Shown: positions 1-6,829 of the stretch, piece after piece
Layout: each line of letters opens with the position of its first letter
Position numbering within the stretch: the stretch's first letter is position 1
NCBI GenBank assembly: GCA_045602925.1
Contig: JAZSCN010000035.1
Coordinates: 1-36,706, forward strand
Source: UBA7477 sp045602925
GTDB taxonomy: Bacteria > Bacillota > Clostridia > Oscillospirales > Ruminococcaceae
Length of the DNA stretch: 36,706 nt
Direction: 5' to 3'
Notes under the pieces: generated by a model
What the model was told of the DNA's origin: nothing
Databases searched by the model: none
Seen by the model: the letters and a program-made list of their open reading frames with translations, nothing else
Made by a program: the position numbers and the translations under genes

Positions 1-107
1 GGGAGACCGAGGCTTGTCATTTCAGCAAGGTTTGCACCCTTACCGCCGAGAAGCTCTCTCATGCTTGCATTACCTTCATTAAACTGGTAAACATACTTCT
101 TACCCAT
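1..107 (-). CDS. ppdK: Pyruvate, phosphate dikinase, N-terminal fragment (partial)
   Basis: Only the first 35 codons are in the window; the gene continues past the left edge. The peptide begins MGKKYVYQFNEGNASMREL and continues with a LGGKGANLAEM stretch. That is the characteristic start of the ATP-grasp nucleotide-binding domain of pyruvate, phosphate dikinase, which interconverts pyruvate, ATP and phosphate with phosphoenolpyruvate, AMP and pyrophosphate. The ATG at 105-107 is preceded by a GGAGG about eight bases upstream. A sigma-70-type promoter lies further up (-10 at 184-189). The gene is read in the same direction as glmU but is separated from it by a terminator hairpin, so it is probably its own unit. 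Identification is confident despite the short fragment, because the opening motif is very conserved. Confidence 0.88.
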   Translation of the reverse strand, partial: MGKKYVYQFNEGNASMRELLGGKGANLAEMTSLGL

Positions 108-183
108 TGGTAACTTACCTCCAAAATTTTGAATTTTCCGTAGAATTTAAAACCTGCGTAATTACGCATACGGATACACTATT

Positions 184-212
184 ATTATAACAGATAACAT
201 CGCAAATTTCTA
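184..212 (-). promoter_or_regulatory. Probable sigma-70 promoter of ppdK
   Basis: Read on the minus strand there is a perfect TATAAT (184-189), 17 bases from a weak -35 box TAGAAA (207-212). The leader to the ppdK start codon is about 75 bases. The -10 is convincing; the -35 is poor. Confidence 0.5.
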
Positions 213-290
213 TAGTTAATTGCACGCTCTCACGAAAATTTTTACACAGCATGCGAGGTCTTTTTTCGTGCAACCTGCACAATAAACGGC

Positions 291-339
291 TATTTTTAAC
301 AAAACAAACGCCACACCCTCGTTTTTAAGGGTATGGCGT
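291..339 (-). terminator. Rho-independent terminator after glmU
   Basis: A 12-bp stem with one C-A mismatch (arms 308-319 and 328-339) is followed on the minus strand by a T-rich run. It begins seven bases past the glmU stop codon, so it ends the glmU transcript before ppdK. Confidence 0.85.
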
Positions 340-345
340 GATAGA

Positions 346-1752
346 TTACTTATCTTCCTGCGCGAGCTTTTCAAACTTCTCGTTTCTCTTTTTGAGCTTA
401 TTATCGGCATAGCCTTCCTTGATGTATGCTGTTCCTCTTTCGATAGCAAGTGCACCGTCGGGAACGTCCTTAGTGATAGTTGAGCCTGCTGCTGTATAGG
501 CACCCTTTCCGACTCTCACGGGTGCGACGAGGTTTGTATTACATCCGATAAATGCGTTATCCTCGATAACTGTTCTGAACTTGTTTTCTCCGTCGTAGTT
601 GACTGTAACACAGCCACAGCCGAAGTTTACATTTGCACCGACATCACTATCGCCTACGTATGTGAGGTGAGCGACGCAGGTTCTCTCACCGATTGTTGCA
701 TTTTTAATTTCTACAAAGTCGCCTATATGGGCACTCTTCTTTACAACCGAGTCAGGTCTTAGCTGTACCCAAGGGCCGATGCTTGCTCTATCCTCGACAA
801 CAGCCTTTGTTGCAAAGACGTTATTAAGCACAGCACCATTGCCGACTGTTGTATCTGTAAGTATTGTGTTCGGGCCGATTATACTTCCCTCGCCCACTGA
901 GGTTTTGCCAAACAGCTGGCTGCCGCTCTTGATATGTGTTCCACCACCGATTGTGACATCCTTGCCGATAATTACACCGTCGAGGCAGGTGAACTCTACG
1001 CCGTTTTCGAGATGCTTTTCGATAATCTTCATTCTTGCGATATCGTTGAGCTTTAAGAGGCCTGCTCTGTCGTTTGCACCGAGAGAAACATTTGGGTTCT
1101 GCGAGCTGTATGCGTCGGCTTTTCTGCCCTTGCTGAGAAGAAGCTCGATACAATCTGTGAGGTAGTACTCTCCCTGTGCGTTATTGGGGGTAAGCTCAGA
1201 AAGCACACTAAGGAGTGCTTTTGTTTCAAACCAATAGCAACCTGAATTGATTTCGTTAATCTTGAGCTGCTCGGGAGTACAGTCCTTATGCTCGACAATT
1301 CCCGAGATGCCGTTTTCTGTTCTTACTATTCTTCCGTAGCCTGCAGGGTTATCTATAACCGATGTAACAACCGTTACTGCACAGTCCCCGTCTTTGTGGA
1401 GCTTTAGTGCGTTTTCGATAGTATCCTTATCAATAAACGGAGCGTCGCCACAGAGGATAAGCGTGTTGCCGTCTATATTCTTTTCAAGAAATGGGATTGC
1501 CTGCATAACTGCATGGCCTGTGCCGAGTCTTTCGCTCTGGAGTGCTGTTTCATAGCTGCCGTCCAAGTAGCTGTCTATCTGCTCTGCTTCATAGCCCTTG
1601 ACGATACAGATTTGTGAAAGTCCTGCATCCTCGCAGGCGTCAATAACCCACCTAAGCATTGGGGTGCCGAGCACCTCGAGAAGCACCTTAGGCTTGGTAG
1701 TCTTCATTCTCTTGCCCTGACCACCGGCAAGTATCAAAACGTTATCTGCCAT
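346..1752 (-). CDS. glmU: Bifunctional UDP-GlcNAc pyrophosphorylase / glucosamine-1-phosphate acetyltransferase GlmU
   Basis: Makes UDP-N-acetylglucosamine, the cytoplasmic precursor of peptidoglycan. It first acetylates glucosamine-1-phosphate with acetyl-CoA and then adds UMP from UTP. The 468 residues match the usual family length. Residues 1-230 form the nucleotidyltransferase domain, with the opening LAGGQGKRM at 8-16 (a variant of the family's LAAGxGTRM), GTGHAV near 77-82 and GDAPF at 102-106. Residues about 250-450 carry the hexapeptide repeats of a left-handed beta-helix, with the acetyltransferase histidine at H362 and NYDG at 385-388. The ATG has AAGGAG upstream and a good promoter at 1803-1831. 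In many Bacillota glmU is followed by prs and pth; here it stands alone, bounded by a terminator downstream and a hairpin-rich non-coding region upstream. Confidence 0.95.
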   Translation of the reverse strand: MADNVLILAGGQGKRMKTTKPKVLLEVLGTPMLRWVIDACEDAGLSQICIVKGYEAEQIDSYLDGSYETALQSERLGTGHAVMQAIPFLEKNIDGNTLILCGDAPFIDKDTIENALKLHKDGDCAVTVVTSVIDNPAGYGRIVRTENGISGIVEHKDCTPEQLKINEINSGCYWFETKALLSVLSELTPNNAQGEYYLTDCIELLLSKGRKADAYSSQNPNVSLGANDRAGLLKLNDIARMKIIEKHLENGVEFTCLDGVIIGKDVTIGGGTHIKSGSQLFGKTSVGEGSIIGPNTILTDTTVGNGAVLNNVFATKAVVEDRASIGPWVQLRPDSVVKKSAHIGDFVEIKNATIGERTCVAHLTYVGDSDVGANVNFGCGCVTVNYDGENKFRTVIEDNAFIGCNTNLVAPVRVGKGAYTAAGSTITKDVPDGALAIERGTAYIKEGYADNKLKKRNEKFEKLAQEDK

Positions 1753-1802
1753 AAACGTTGTCTCCTTATATTTATTGCTTTAAAGCATATTTTCTATTGA
1801 AC

Positions 1803-1831
1803 ATTATAATACCATTTCACGCCAAAGTCAA
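1803..1831 (-). promoter_or_regulatory. Sigma-70 promoter of glmU
   Basis: TTGACT (minus strand, 1826-1831) and TATAAT (1803-1808) are separated by 17 bases. The spacer ends AAATGGTAT, very like the serC promoter spacer at 6459-6475. Confidence 0.75.
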
Positions 1832-1860
1832 GCCCAGCCGACCAGCCACACGCTGGACCG

Positions 1861-2221
1861 AATGTCACCCCCCTCGAACAAACTGCTGAGTTATAGTTTA
1901 CTATGCCCCCCCTCAAGGGGGGCTTTTGTTTGCAGTGGTTTAGGGCAGAGTTTGACGCAGTCAAACGATAGGCGATGCGAAAGCATCGCTGCCGCAGCGT
2001 ATGCTTTAGGCATGTTTCTTCACTCTTCACGATTACTTATTGCCTAACAATTAAGCCCCCACAAAATTGTGAGGGCTTAATTGTTATTATTTTAATGCAC
2101 TCGTGCCGAAGGCACAATCCGCCCAGCGTTAGGCTGGTTTTCGACCGTGCCGACCTAATATACTTTCCTTACGCAGGAAATACAGGGAGGCACAAATGCC
2201 ACCGGCGGCTCGCCGGCTTGT
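1861..2221. other. Hairpin-rich intergenic region between glmU and coaX
   Basis: No gene is seen here. The stretch is packed with small perfect inverted repeats: 1905-1923 (C-rich arm, G-rich arm, plus-strand T run), 1950-1966 (GTTTGAC arms), 1972-1989 (GCGATGC arms with a GAAA loop), 2046-2085 (13-bp stem), 2103-2115 (GTGCC arms), 2123-2137 (CCAGC arms), 2164-2180 (TTTCC arms) and 2202-2216 (CCGGCG arms). The one at 2046-2085 has a T-rich tail on the plus strand and may act as a terminator in that direction. Part of this region resembles the stretch beside glyS (7579-7627). Short open frames here are products of the repeats and show no coding character. Confidence 0.7.
2069..2117. repeat. 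Dispersed structured repeat, copy A
   Basis: This aligns without gaps to 7579-7627. It opens with the identical 12-mer GTGAGGGCTTAA and ends in the hairpin CACTCGTG...CACAA. One stem pair differs between the copies as C-G here and G-C there, so pairing is kept. It lies about 105 bases past the coaX stop. Confidence 0.55.
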
Positions 2222-2992
2222 TTATTTATTTTTGTTATAGAGAATGATAAGTCCCTTTAACAAGAGGTCGTCGTCAACGATAATCTCGCTTGCTCTTTTA
2301 CAAAACGGAATAATTGTCGAAGCAAGTCCACCTGTTGCAACAACGGTAAGCTTCTTGCCGTATTCCTCTTCGATTCTGTCGCAGATACCGTCGATGCTTG
2401 CGGCTGTACTGTAGATAATACCACTTGTCATACAGTCGACAGTATTTGCGCCGATAACCTTCTTAGGTGCTTCGAGGCTGATTTTAGGAAGCTGAGATGT
2501 ATTTGTTGCAAGAGAATTTAAAGACACCATAACGCCCGGGATAATCATACCGCCGATATAGTTCTTGTTATCGTCGATAACAGAAGCTGTCGTGGCTGTT
2601 CCCATATCGAGAATAATTGCAGGGACAGGATACTCATTTATCGAAGCGACAGCACCGACAACGAGGTCTGCACCGAGCTCTCTTGGGTCATCAATCTTGA
2701 TGCCGAGTCCGGTCTTTATGCCGGGGCCTACAACCTTAATGCTCTTGCCGACGAGCTTCATAACGGCGCTCTTTATCGCCTGGGTAACAGACGGAACAAC
2801 CGATGAGATGATTCCTCCCTCGACGTCCTCCGGCTTTATTTTATACAAGTCGAGAACCGTCTTGAAGGAAATAACATATTCAAGCACGGTAGCTGTTCTG
2901 TCAATTGAGAGTCTTTCGGTAAAGAGGACTCTATCCTCCTCGCAACAGCCGATAACTATATTTGTATTTCCTACATCTATTGCTAAAATCAT
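2222..2992 (-). CDS. coaX: Type III pantothenate kinase CoaX
   Basis: Phosphorylates pantothenate with ATP, the first step of coenzyme A synthesis, in the cytoplasm. The 256 residues match the family. It shows the ASKHA-fold phosphate motif DVGNTN at 6-11, the conserved GADL at 107-110 with the expected catalytic D109, DMGTATT at 129-135, and a glycine-rich GGMIIPG at about 147-153. The ATG at 2990-2992 has GGAG seven bases upstream, inside the end of the preceding gene. Only 13 bases separate it from the ECF transporter S component, so the two are co-transcribed. That pairing suggests uptake and phosphorylation of the same vitamin. Downstream there is no classic terminator, only the hairpin array at 1861-2221. 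Confidence 0.95.
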   Translation of the reverse strand: MILAIDVGNTNIVIGCCEEDRVLFTERLSIDRTATVLEYVISFKTVLDLYKIKPEDVEGGIISSVVPSVTQAIKSAVMKLVGKSIKVVGPGIKTGLGIKIDDPRELGADLVVGAVASINEYPVPAIILDMGTATTASVIDDNKNYIGGMIIPGVMVSLNSLATNTSQLPKISLEAPKKVIGANTVDCMTSGIIYSTAASIDGICDRIEEEYGKKLTVVATGGLASTIIPFCKRASEIIVDDDLLLKGLIILYNKNK

Positions 2993-3005
2993 AACTATTC
3001 TCCGA

Positions 3006-3587
3006 TTACTTTGACTTCTTTACGGTGCGAATGACTCTTTCGGTAGCTGCACTAAGTGCGACATTTACGCCAAGCTCTACGAGGAAGTTAAGACCGACGA
3101 GGCCTAAAATCATATATGCGCCTGCATTTTCGTAGCCTGCACCAGCTGACCATCCCTTGATTGTATCAAAGAAAAACACCAGGCAACCGAGCAGGAACAC
3201 GCCTGTATTTGTAAGTGCACAAGCTATACCTGCGCAAATTACGGCGATAAGTCTGTTCTTGTCCTCGATAAGCTTGTACACAAGACCTGCTACGAGGCCT
3301 GCGAGCGCGCCCTTTGCCAAAACAGTGATGACCGTACCCGGAACGCTTATTGCCATAAATGCTGCCGAGTCTGTGTAGAGCACGACTGCACCGAACACGA
3401 GTCCGAGCCAAGCGCCTGTCATTACGCCATAGAGAGCCGCACCGACTACTATCGGTACTAAAACGAGTGTGATGCTGAATTGTCCGAATCTGATTCCTGA
3501 AACCACTGCCTGCAATACGATAACGATAGCAGTGAGGATACCTGTTCCGACGAGCTTGTAGATATCAAGCTTTTTTGTGTTTGTCAT
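3006..3587 (-). CDS. ECF transporter substrate-binding (S) component, probably for pantothenate
   Basis: A 193-residue, very hydrophobic membrane protein with about six predicted helices, beginning MTNTKKLDIYKLVGTGILTA. Its length, the helix pattern and a FGQFSITLVLVPIVVGA-type stretch near residues 34-50 fit the S component of an energy-coupling factor vitamin transporter. Such proteins bind a vitamin and work with a shared EcfA/EcfT module, whose genes are not in this window. The substrate is inferred from its neighbour: coaX follows after 13 bases, so pantothenate (a PanT-like role) is the natural guess. Another vitamin cannot be excluded from sequence alone. The ATG has a strong AAGGAGG upstream and a promoter at 3650-3678. 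Confidence 0.82.
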   Translation of the reverse strand: MTNTKKLDIYKLVGTGILTAIVIVLQAVVSGIRFGQFSITLVLVPIVVGAALYGVMTGAWLGLVFGAVVLYTDSAAFMAISVPGTVITVLAKGALAGLVAGLVYKLIEDKNRLIAVICAGIACALTNTGVFLLGCLVFFFDTIKGWSAGAGYENAGAYMILGLVGLNFLVELGVNVALSAATERVIRTVKKSK

Positions 3588-3649
3588 ATTAAATTCCTCC
3601 TTGTTATTATTCCCGCCATTAAATCGGGATACAATACAATTACAAGTTC

Positions 3650-3678
3650 ATTATATCATCACTTTTCATCAATTGCAA
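3650..3678 (-). promoter_or_regulatory. Sigma-70 promoter of the ECF S component-coaX operon
   Basis: TTGCAA (minus strand, 3673-3678) and TATAAT (3650-3655) are 17 bases apart. A short TCCCG/CGGGA hairpin lies in the leader near 3610-3629; no known riboswitch was recognised. Confidence 0.65.
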
Positions 3679-3699
3679 GCACTCAGAAAAATTTTCATC

Positions 3700-3745
3700 A
3701 ATACAAACAAAAATCACCCTCCACAGAGCCTGCAGAGAGTGATTT
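3700..3745 (-). terminator. Rho-independent terminator of the serC-serA operon
   Basis: The arms AAATCAC-CTC (3711-3721) and GAG-GTGATTT (3735-3745) pair with one mismatch. On the minus strand a T-rich run follows. It lies 23 bases past the stop of the small membrane protein gene. Confidence 0.75.
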
Positions 3746-3767
3746 ATATAGATTATTCGATAGTTTT

Positions 3768-4097
3768 CTACTTATTTCTGCTTATATTTCTGGATACAGC
3801 AAGCCCGACGCTGTTGATAAGTCCGACAAGGACACCGCACAGCAGGTAGAACAGCCACAGCTTCATTTCAAGCTCTACGCCAAGCACTGTCATTATCAAA
3901 ACGACAATAAGCGTGAGCAAAAACTGTATGCTGAGTCTTTGCTTTATAAGGCCGTCATATAGCTTTTGCGACATTTTCTCAGGCTTCTTAAAGAGGCTCA
4001 TTGTACGATTGCCCTCTCTGTCGAAGAGGAAATACAAAAGCGACACTACTACAAACGGCAGGAAAAAATAGATAAGTAATGGTTTAAATTGTTCCAC
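3768..4097 (-). CDS. Small three-helix membrane protein of unknown function
   Basis: I do not recognise this 109-residue protein. It has a hydrophobic helix at about residues 6-23, a basic central part (about 26-53), and two more hydrophobic helices at about 56-74 and 79-101, ending in a basic NISRNK. It starts with GTG at 4095-4097, two bases after the serA stop, and has no clear Shine-Dalgarno. Translation is therefore probably coupled to serA; an internal ATG at residue 33 is the alternative. The terminator just after it places it as the last gene of the serC-serA operon. A role tied to serine metabolism, such as transport, is only a guess from position. Confidence 0.6.
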   Translation of the reverse strand: MEQFKPLLIYFFLPFVVVSLLYFLFDREGNRTMSLFKKPEKMSQKLYDGLIKQRLSIQFLLTLIVVLIMTVLGVELEMKLWLFYLLCGVLVGLINSVGLAVSRNISRNK

Positions 4098-4099
4098 TA

Positions 4100-5254
4100 T
4101 TAGAGAACTCTTACACCGACAACGCCGTCGATATTGCTGATTGCTTCGATGTCAGCCTCGCCGCTTACGTCGAGCATTGTGTAAGACCAATCCTTCTTAG
4201 ACTTGTTAACCATATTTTCGATGTTAGCACCCTTGTCAGATACAGCAGTTGTAATCTGAGAGAGAAGTGCAGGAACATTCTTGTGGAGTACGCAAACGAG
4301 AGCGTCGCCTGTCTTAACGAGGTCAGCGTTAGGGAAGTTTACAGAATTTCTGATTGTACCTCTCTCGATGTAATCCATAAGCTCGTCAGCAGCCATGATT
4401 GCGCAGTTATCTTCAGATTCCTCTGTAGAAGCACCGAGGTGTGGGATAGCTACTACATTATCAACGCCGAGAACATCATCACTTGGGAAGTCAACAACGT
4501 ATCTTGCAACCTTGCCGCTGCCGAGAGCTTCAACGATATCAGCACCGTTTACAAGCTCGCCTCTAGCGAAGTTAAGAATTCTTACGCCGTCCTTGCAAAG
4601 AGCGATTGTATCCTTGTTGATGGTATCCTTTGTATTAGCATTGTATGGAAGGTGGAGAGAAATGAAATCAGCATTTGCGTAGATATCGTTGATGTTAGCA
4701 GTAACCTTAACCTGTGGCTTGAGGTTGAGTGCAGCGTCAACAGAGAGGAATGGGTCATAGCCGATAACGTTCATACCGAGTGAGATTGCGATATTAGCAA
4801 GCTTACCACCGATAGCGCCAAGACCAACAAGACCGAGGGTCTTGCCCATAATCTCGCAACCGCCGAAGTTGCTCTTGCCCTTTTCTACCATCTTTCCGAC
4901 TTCGTCGCCGTTGCCCTTGAGAGTCTGAGCCCAGTTGATAGCCTCAGGAACCTTTCTTGAAGCGAGGAGGAGACCACAGATAGCGAGCTCCTTAACAGCG
5001 TTAGCGTTAGCACCAGGAGTATTGAAAACTACGATACCCTTAGCTGCGCAATCCTCAACAGGAATGTTGTTTACGCCTGCGCCAGCTCTAGCGATAGCGA
5101 GGAGGTTATCTGCGAATGCCATATCGTGCATCTTAGCAGAACGAACCATAATTGCATCAGGTGTTGCACAATCATCAGTGATGTTGTACTTTGCAGCATC
5201 AAATCTGTCTGTTCCGATAGCTGCAATCTTATTAAGTGTAAGAATATTATACAT
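4100..5254 (-). CDS. serA: D-3-phosphoglycerate dehydrogenase, short form with C-terminal ACT domain
   Basis: Oxidises 3-phosphoglycerate to 3-phosphohydroxypyruvate with NAD+, the first step of serine synthesis. The 384 residues fit the short SerA class rather than the ~530-residue form. Visible are the substrate-domain stretch RAGAGVNNIP at 56-65, the Rossmann motif GLGAIG at 144-149, FARGELV at 229-235 with the active-site arginine R231, and PHLGAST at 271-277 with the catalytic H272. Residues about 315-384 form an ACT domain, so serine feedback is likely. The family's active-site glutamate position reads as an aspartate-rich DFPSDD (255-260), probably a trait of this short class. It follows serC directly and acts in the same pathway. 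Confidence 0.94.
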   Translation of the reverse strand: MYNILTLNKIAAIGTDRFDAAKYNITDDCATPDAIMVRSAKMHDMAFADNLLAIARAGAGVNNIPVEDCAAKGIVVFNTPGANANAVKELAICGLLLASRKVPEAINWAQTLKGNGDEVGKMVEKGKSNFGGCEIMGKTLGLVGLGAIGGKLANIAISLGMNVIGYDPFLSVDAALNLKPQVKVTANINDIYANADFISLHLPYNANTKDTINKDTIALCKDGVRILNFARGELVNGADIVEALGSGKVARYVVDFPSDDVLGVDNVVAIPHLGASTEESEDNCAIMAADELMDYIERGTIRNSVNFPNADLVKTGDALVCVLHKNVPALLSQITTAVSDKGANIENMVNKSKKDWSYTMLDVSGEADIEAISNIDGVVGVRVL

Positions 5255-5284
5255 CGAAAATCAATCCTTTCAAAAATATACTCA

Positions 5285-5307
5285 GAGGGCGAACTTTGTC
5301 CGCCCTC
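5285..5307 (-). other. Hairpin between serC and serA
   Basis: A perfect 7-bp stem (GAGGGCG/CGCCCTC, nine-base loop) lies in the 76-base gap between serC and serA. On the minus strand it is followed by a short T-rich stretch (TATATTTTTG). It could be a weak internal terminator, an attenuator or a processing site that lowers serA relative to serC. Function is inferred only. Confidence 0.45.
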
Positions 5308-5330
5308 GAATAGTCATAACTTACGTTTGA

Positions 5331-6413
5331 TTAAGCGTTTTCAGCTTCAAACTTCTTCATGAATGCAACGAGTGCTTCAACGCCCTCGATTGGCATAGCG
5401 TTGTAGATAGAAGCTCTCATACCACCAACTGAACGGTGACCCTTGAGGTTTTCAAAGCCAGCTTCCTTTGCTTCCTTAACAAACTTAGCGTCGAGCTCGT
5501 CGTTACCTGTAACGAAAGGAACGTTCATGAGGGATCTATCCTTAGCGCCAACTGTACCCTTGAAGAGCTTGGACTCGTCGAGGAAGTCGTAAAGAATCTT
5601 AGCCTTCTTCTCGTTGTGAGCCTTCATAGCTTCGAGGCCGCCCATCTTCTTAATCCACTTGAACACCTTACCACAGATATAGATACCGTAGCATGGAGGT
5701 GTGTTGTAGAGAGAATCGTTGTCAGCCTGTGTCTTCCACTTGAGCATTGTTGGTGTACCTGGGAGACAGTCATCAGTGATGAGGTCTTCTCTAACGATAG
5801 CGATAACAACACCGGCCGGGCCGATATTCTTCTGAACACCGCCGTAGATTACAGCGTACTTAGAAACGTCTACAGGCTCAGAGAGGAAGCAGGAAGAAAC
5901 GTCAGAAACGAGGTCCTTACCCTTTGTGTTAGGGAGCTCCCAGAACTTTGTGCCGTAGATTGTATTGTTTTCGCAGATGTAAACATAGTCAGCATCCTCA
6001 GGGATGTCGAGGTCACTGCAATCTGGGATGTAAGAGAAGGTCTTGTCTGCAGAAGAAGCAACAGCAACAGCCTCGCCGTACATCTGAGCTTCCTGGTAAG
6101 CCTTCTTAGCCCACTGACCAGTGATGATGTAAGCTGCCTTCTTGTTCTTCATAAGGTTCATTGGAACTGCAGCAAACTGCTGTGAAGCACCACCCTGAAG
6201 GAAGAGCACCTTGTAGTTGTCAGGGATATTCATAAGGTCACGGATATCCTGCTCTGCGTCCTTGATAATCTTGTCGTAAGCCTTTGAACGATGGGACATT
6301 TCCATAACGGACATTCCTGTGCCCTGGTAATCCATCATTTCTTCTGCTGCTTCTCTGAGAACTTCCTCAGGGAGAACTGCTGGGCCTGCGCTGAAATTAT
6401 AAACTCTAGCCAT
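5331..6413 (-). CDS. serC: Phosphoserine aminotransferase SerC
   Basis: Transfers the amino group of glutamate to 3-phosphohydroxypyruvate to give phosphoserine, using pyridoxal phosphate. It may also act in vitamin B6 synthesis. The 360 residues match the family. Visible are the opening VYNFSAGPAVLP (4-15), the substrate loop GGASQQFAAVP (74-84) and the cofactor lysine K195 in YGGVQKNIGPAG, with a HRSVGG motif near the C-terminus. The ATG has GGAGG upstream and a strong promoter at 6453-6481. The gene heads a serC-serA-membrane-protein operon. A serB phosphatase is not in the window and must be encoded elsewhere. Confidence 0.96.
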   Translation of the reverse strand: MARVYNFSAGPAVLPEEVLREAAEEMMDYQGTGMSVMEMSHRSKAYDKIIKDAEQDIRDLMNIPDNYKVLFLQGGASQQFAAVPMNLMKNKKAAYIITGQWAKKAYQEAQMYGEAVAVASSADKTFSYIPDCSDLDIPEDADYVYICENNTIYGTKFWELPNTKGKDLVSDVSSCFLSEPVDVSKYAVIYGGVQKNIGPAGVVIAIVREDLITDDCLPGTPTMLKWKTQADNDSLYNTPPCYGIYICGKVFKWIKKMGGLEAMKAHNEKKAKILYDFLDESKLFKGTVGAKDRSLMNVPFVTGNDELDAKFVKEAKEAGFENLKGHRSVGGMRASIYNAMPIEGVEALVAFMKKFEAENA

Positions 6414-6452
6414 AATAAAAATCCTCCGATTCTTAATTTAAAATACGAGATA

Positions 6453-6481
6453 ATTATATACCATTTATGCCAAAAAGTCAA
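6453..6481 (-). promoter_or_regulatory. Sigma-70 promoter of the serC operon
   Basis: TTGACT (minus strand, 6476-6481) and TATAAT (6453-6458) are 17 bases apart. The spacer shares GGC and AAATGGTA with the glmU promoter. Confidence 0.8.
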
Positions 6482-6573
6482 TAGCAGTTTTGCATTTTCT
6501 GTTAATTTTTTCACAGAGATTTCGGGCGGGTAAAAGGCTGTAACTGCAGGCAGTAAATTTTGCAGGATTTTAA

Positions 6574-6652
6574 GGCGACAAGCCGACGCCTTCGGCGTCG
6601 CTTTCGGGCCCCACGAGCCCGAACAGGCGACCTTCGGTCGCCCCTTGTCGCC
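6574..6652. repeat. 79-bp cloverleaf of four nested perfect stems
   Basis: The outer arms GGCGACAAG (6574-6582) and CTTGTCGCC (6644-6652) enclose three further perfect hairpins: CGACGCC with a TTC loop (6584-6600), TTCGGGC with a seven-base loop (6603-6623) and GGCGACC with a TTC loop (6626-6642). Together they make a four-way junction in either strand's transcript. The element is much richer in GC than the surrounding DNA. It resembles a mobile intergenic repeat or a structured RNA; no known family was recognised. Confidence 0.7.
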
Positions 6653-6764
6653 GTACGAATGTGATAAATGAATACTCCTGCGAGAACTAAAGCTATCGTG
6701 CTTACCACACCCATTCCAAAGACACAAAAAGCCCCCACAAAAAGGGCGGTAGCCATAAAGAAGT

Positions 6765-6796
6765 AACTCCAGAGAAGAAACGTCTTCTCTGGAGTT
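6765..6796 (-). terminator. Strong hairpin, probable terminator of the transglutaminase-like gene
   Basis: A perfect 14-bp stem (arms 6765-6778 and 6783-6796) with a four-base loop starts 33 bases past the stop codon at 6830. The minus-strand tail TTACTTCTTT is T-rich but broken. The plus-strand tail is also AT-rich, so it may work both ways. Confidence 0.6.
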
Positions 6797-6829
6797 TATT
6801 TTATATTTAGTTCGGCAAATTGGAATTTG

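Larger units (their letters stand above)
6414..6829. other. Intergenic region with cloverleaf element and hairpins
   Basis: This stretch holds the serC promoter, the GC-rich cloverleaf element (6574-6652), a 14-base motif AAGCCCCCACAAAA (6729-6742) that also occurs at 2053-2066, and the strong hairpin at 6765-6796. A minus-strand open frame (6511-6756, 81 codons) begins with a plausible membrane helix (MATALFVGAFCVFGMG) but then reads through the cloverleaf as an arginine-rich stretch. Its Shine-Dalgarno would lie inside the terminator stem. I do not accept it as a gene, though a truncated small membrane protein is possible. Confidence 0.55.

Noticed and set aside
1905..2216. CRISPR array
   Set aside because: The repeats are inverted and of different sequence, without direct repeats and equal spacers.
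1862..2247. Two plus-strand open frames (61 and 90 codons) between glmU and coaX
   Set aside because: They are built from hairpin sequences, lack ribosome sites and show no domain; one runs into the end of coaX on the opposite strand.
4283..4783. A 166-codon plus-strand open frame opposite serA
   Set aside because: Antisense to a well-supported gene, with no ribosome site or domain.
4856..4880. Loss of the active-site glutamate in SerA as evidence of inactivation
   Set aside because: The Asp-rich DFPSDD stretch lies in codons about 255-260 of serA and is probably normal for the short SerA class; arginine, histidine, the NAD motif and the operon context are intact.
5436..6185. A 249-codon plus-strand open frame opposite serC
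   Set aside because: It is antisense to an unmistakable serC, has no recognisable domain or Shine-Dalgarno, and mirrors the codon pattern of the true gene.
6511..6756. Minus-strand 81-codon frame with a membrane-like start
   Set aside because: It overlaps the 14-base repeat and the cloverleaf element, its ribosome site would lie in a terminator stem, and the second half is an arginine-rich read-through of hairpins. A truncated membrane peptide cannot be fully excluded.
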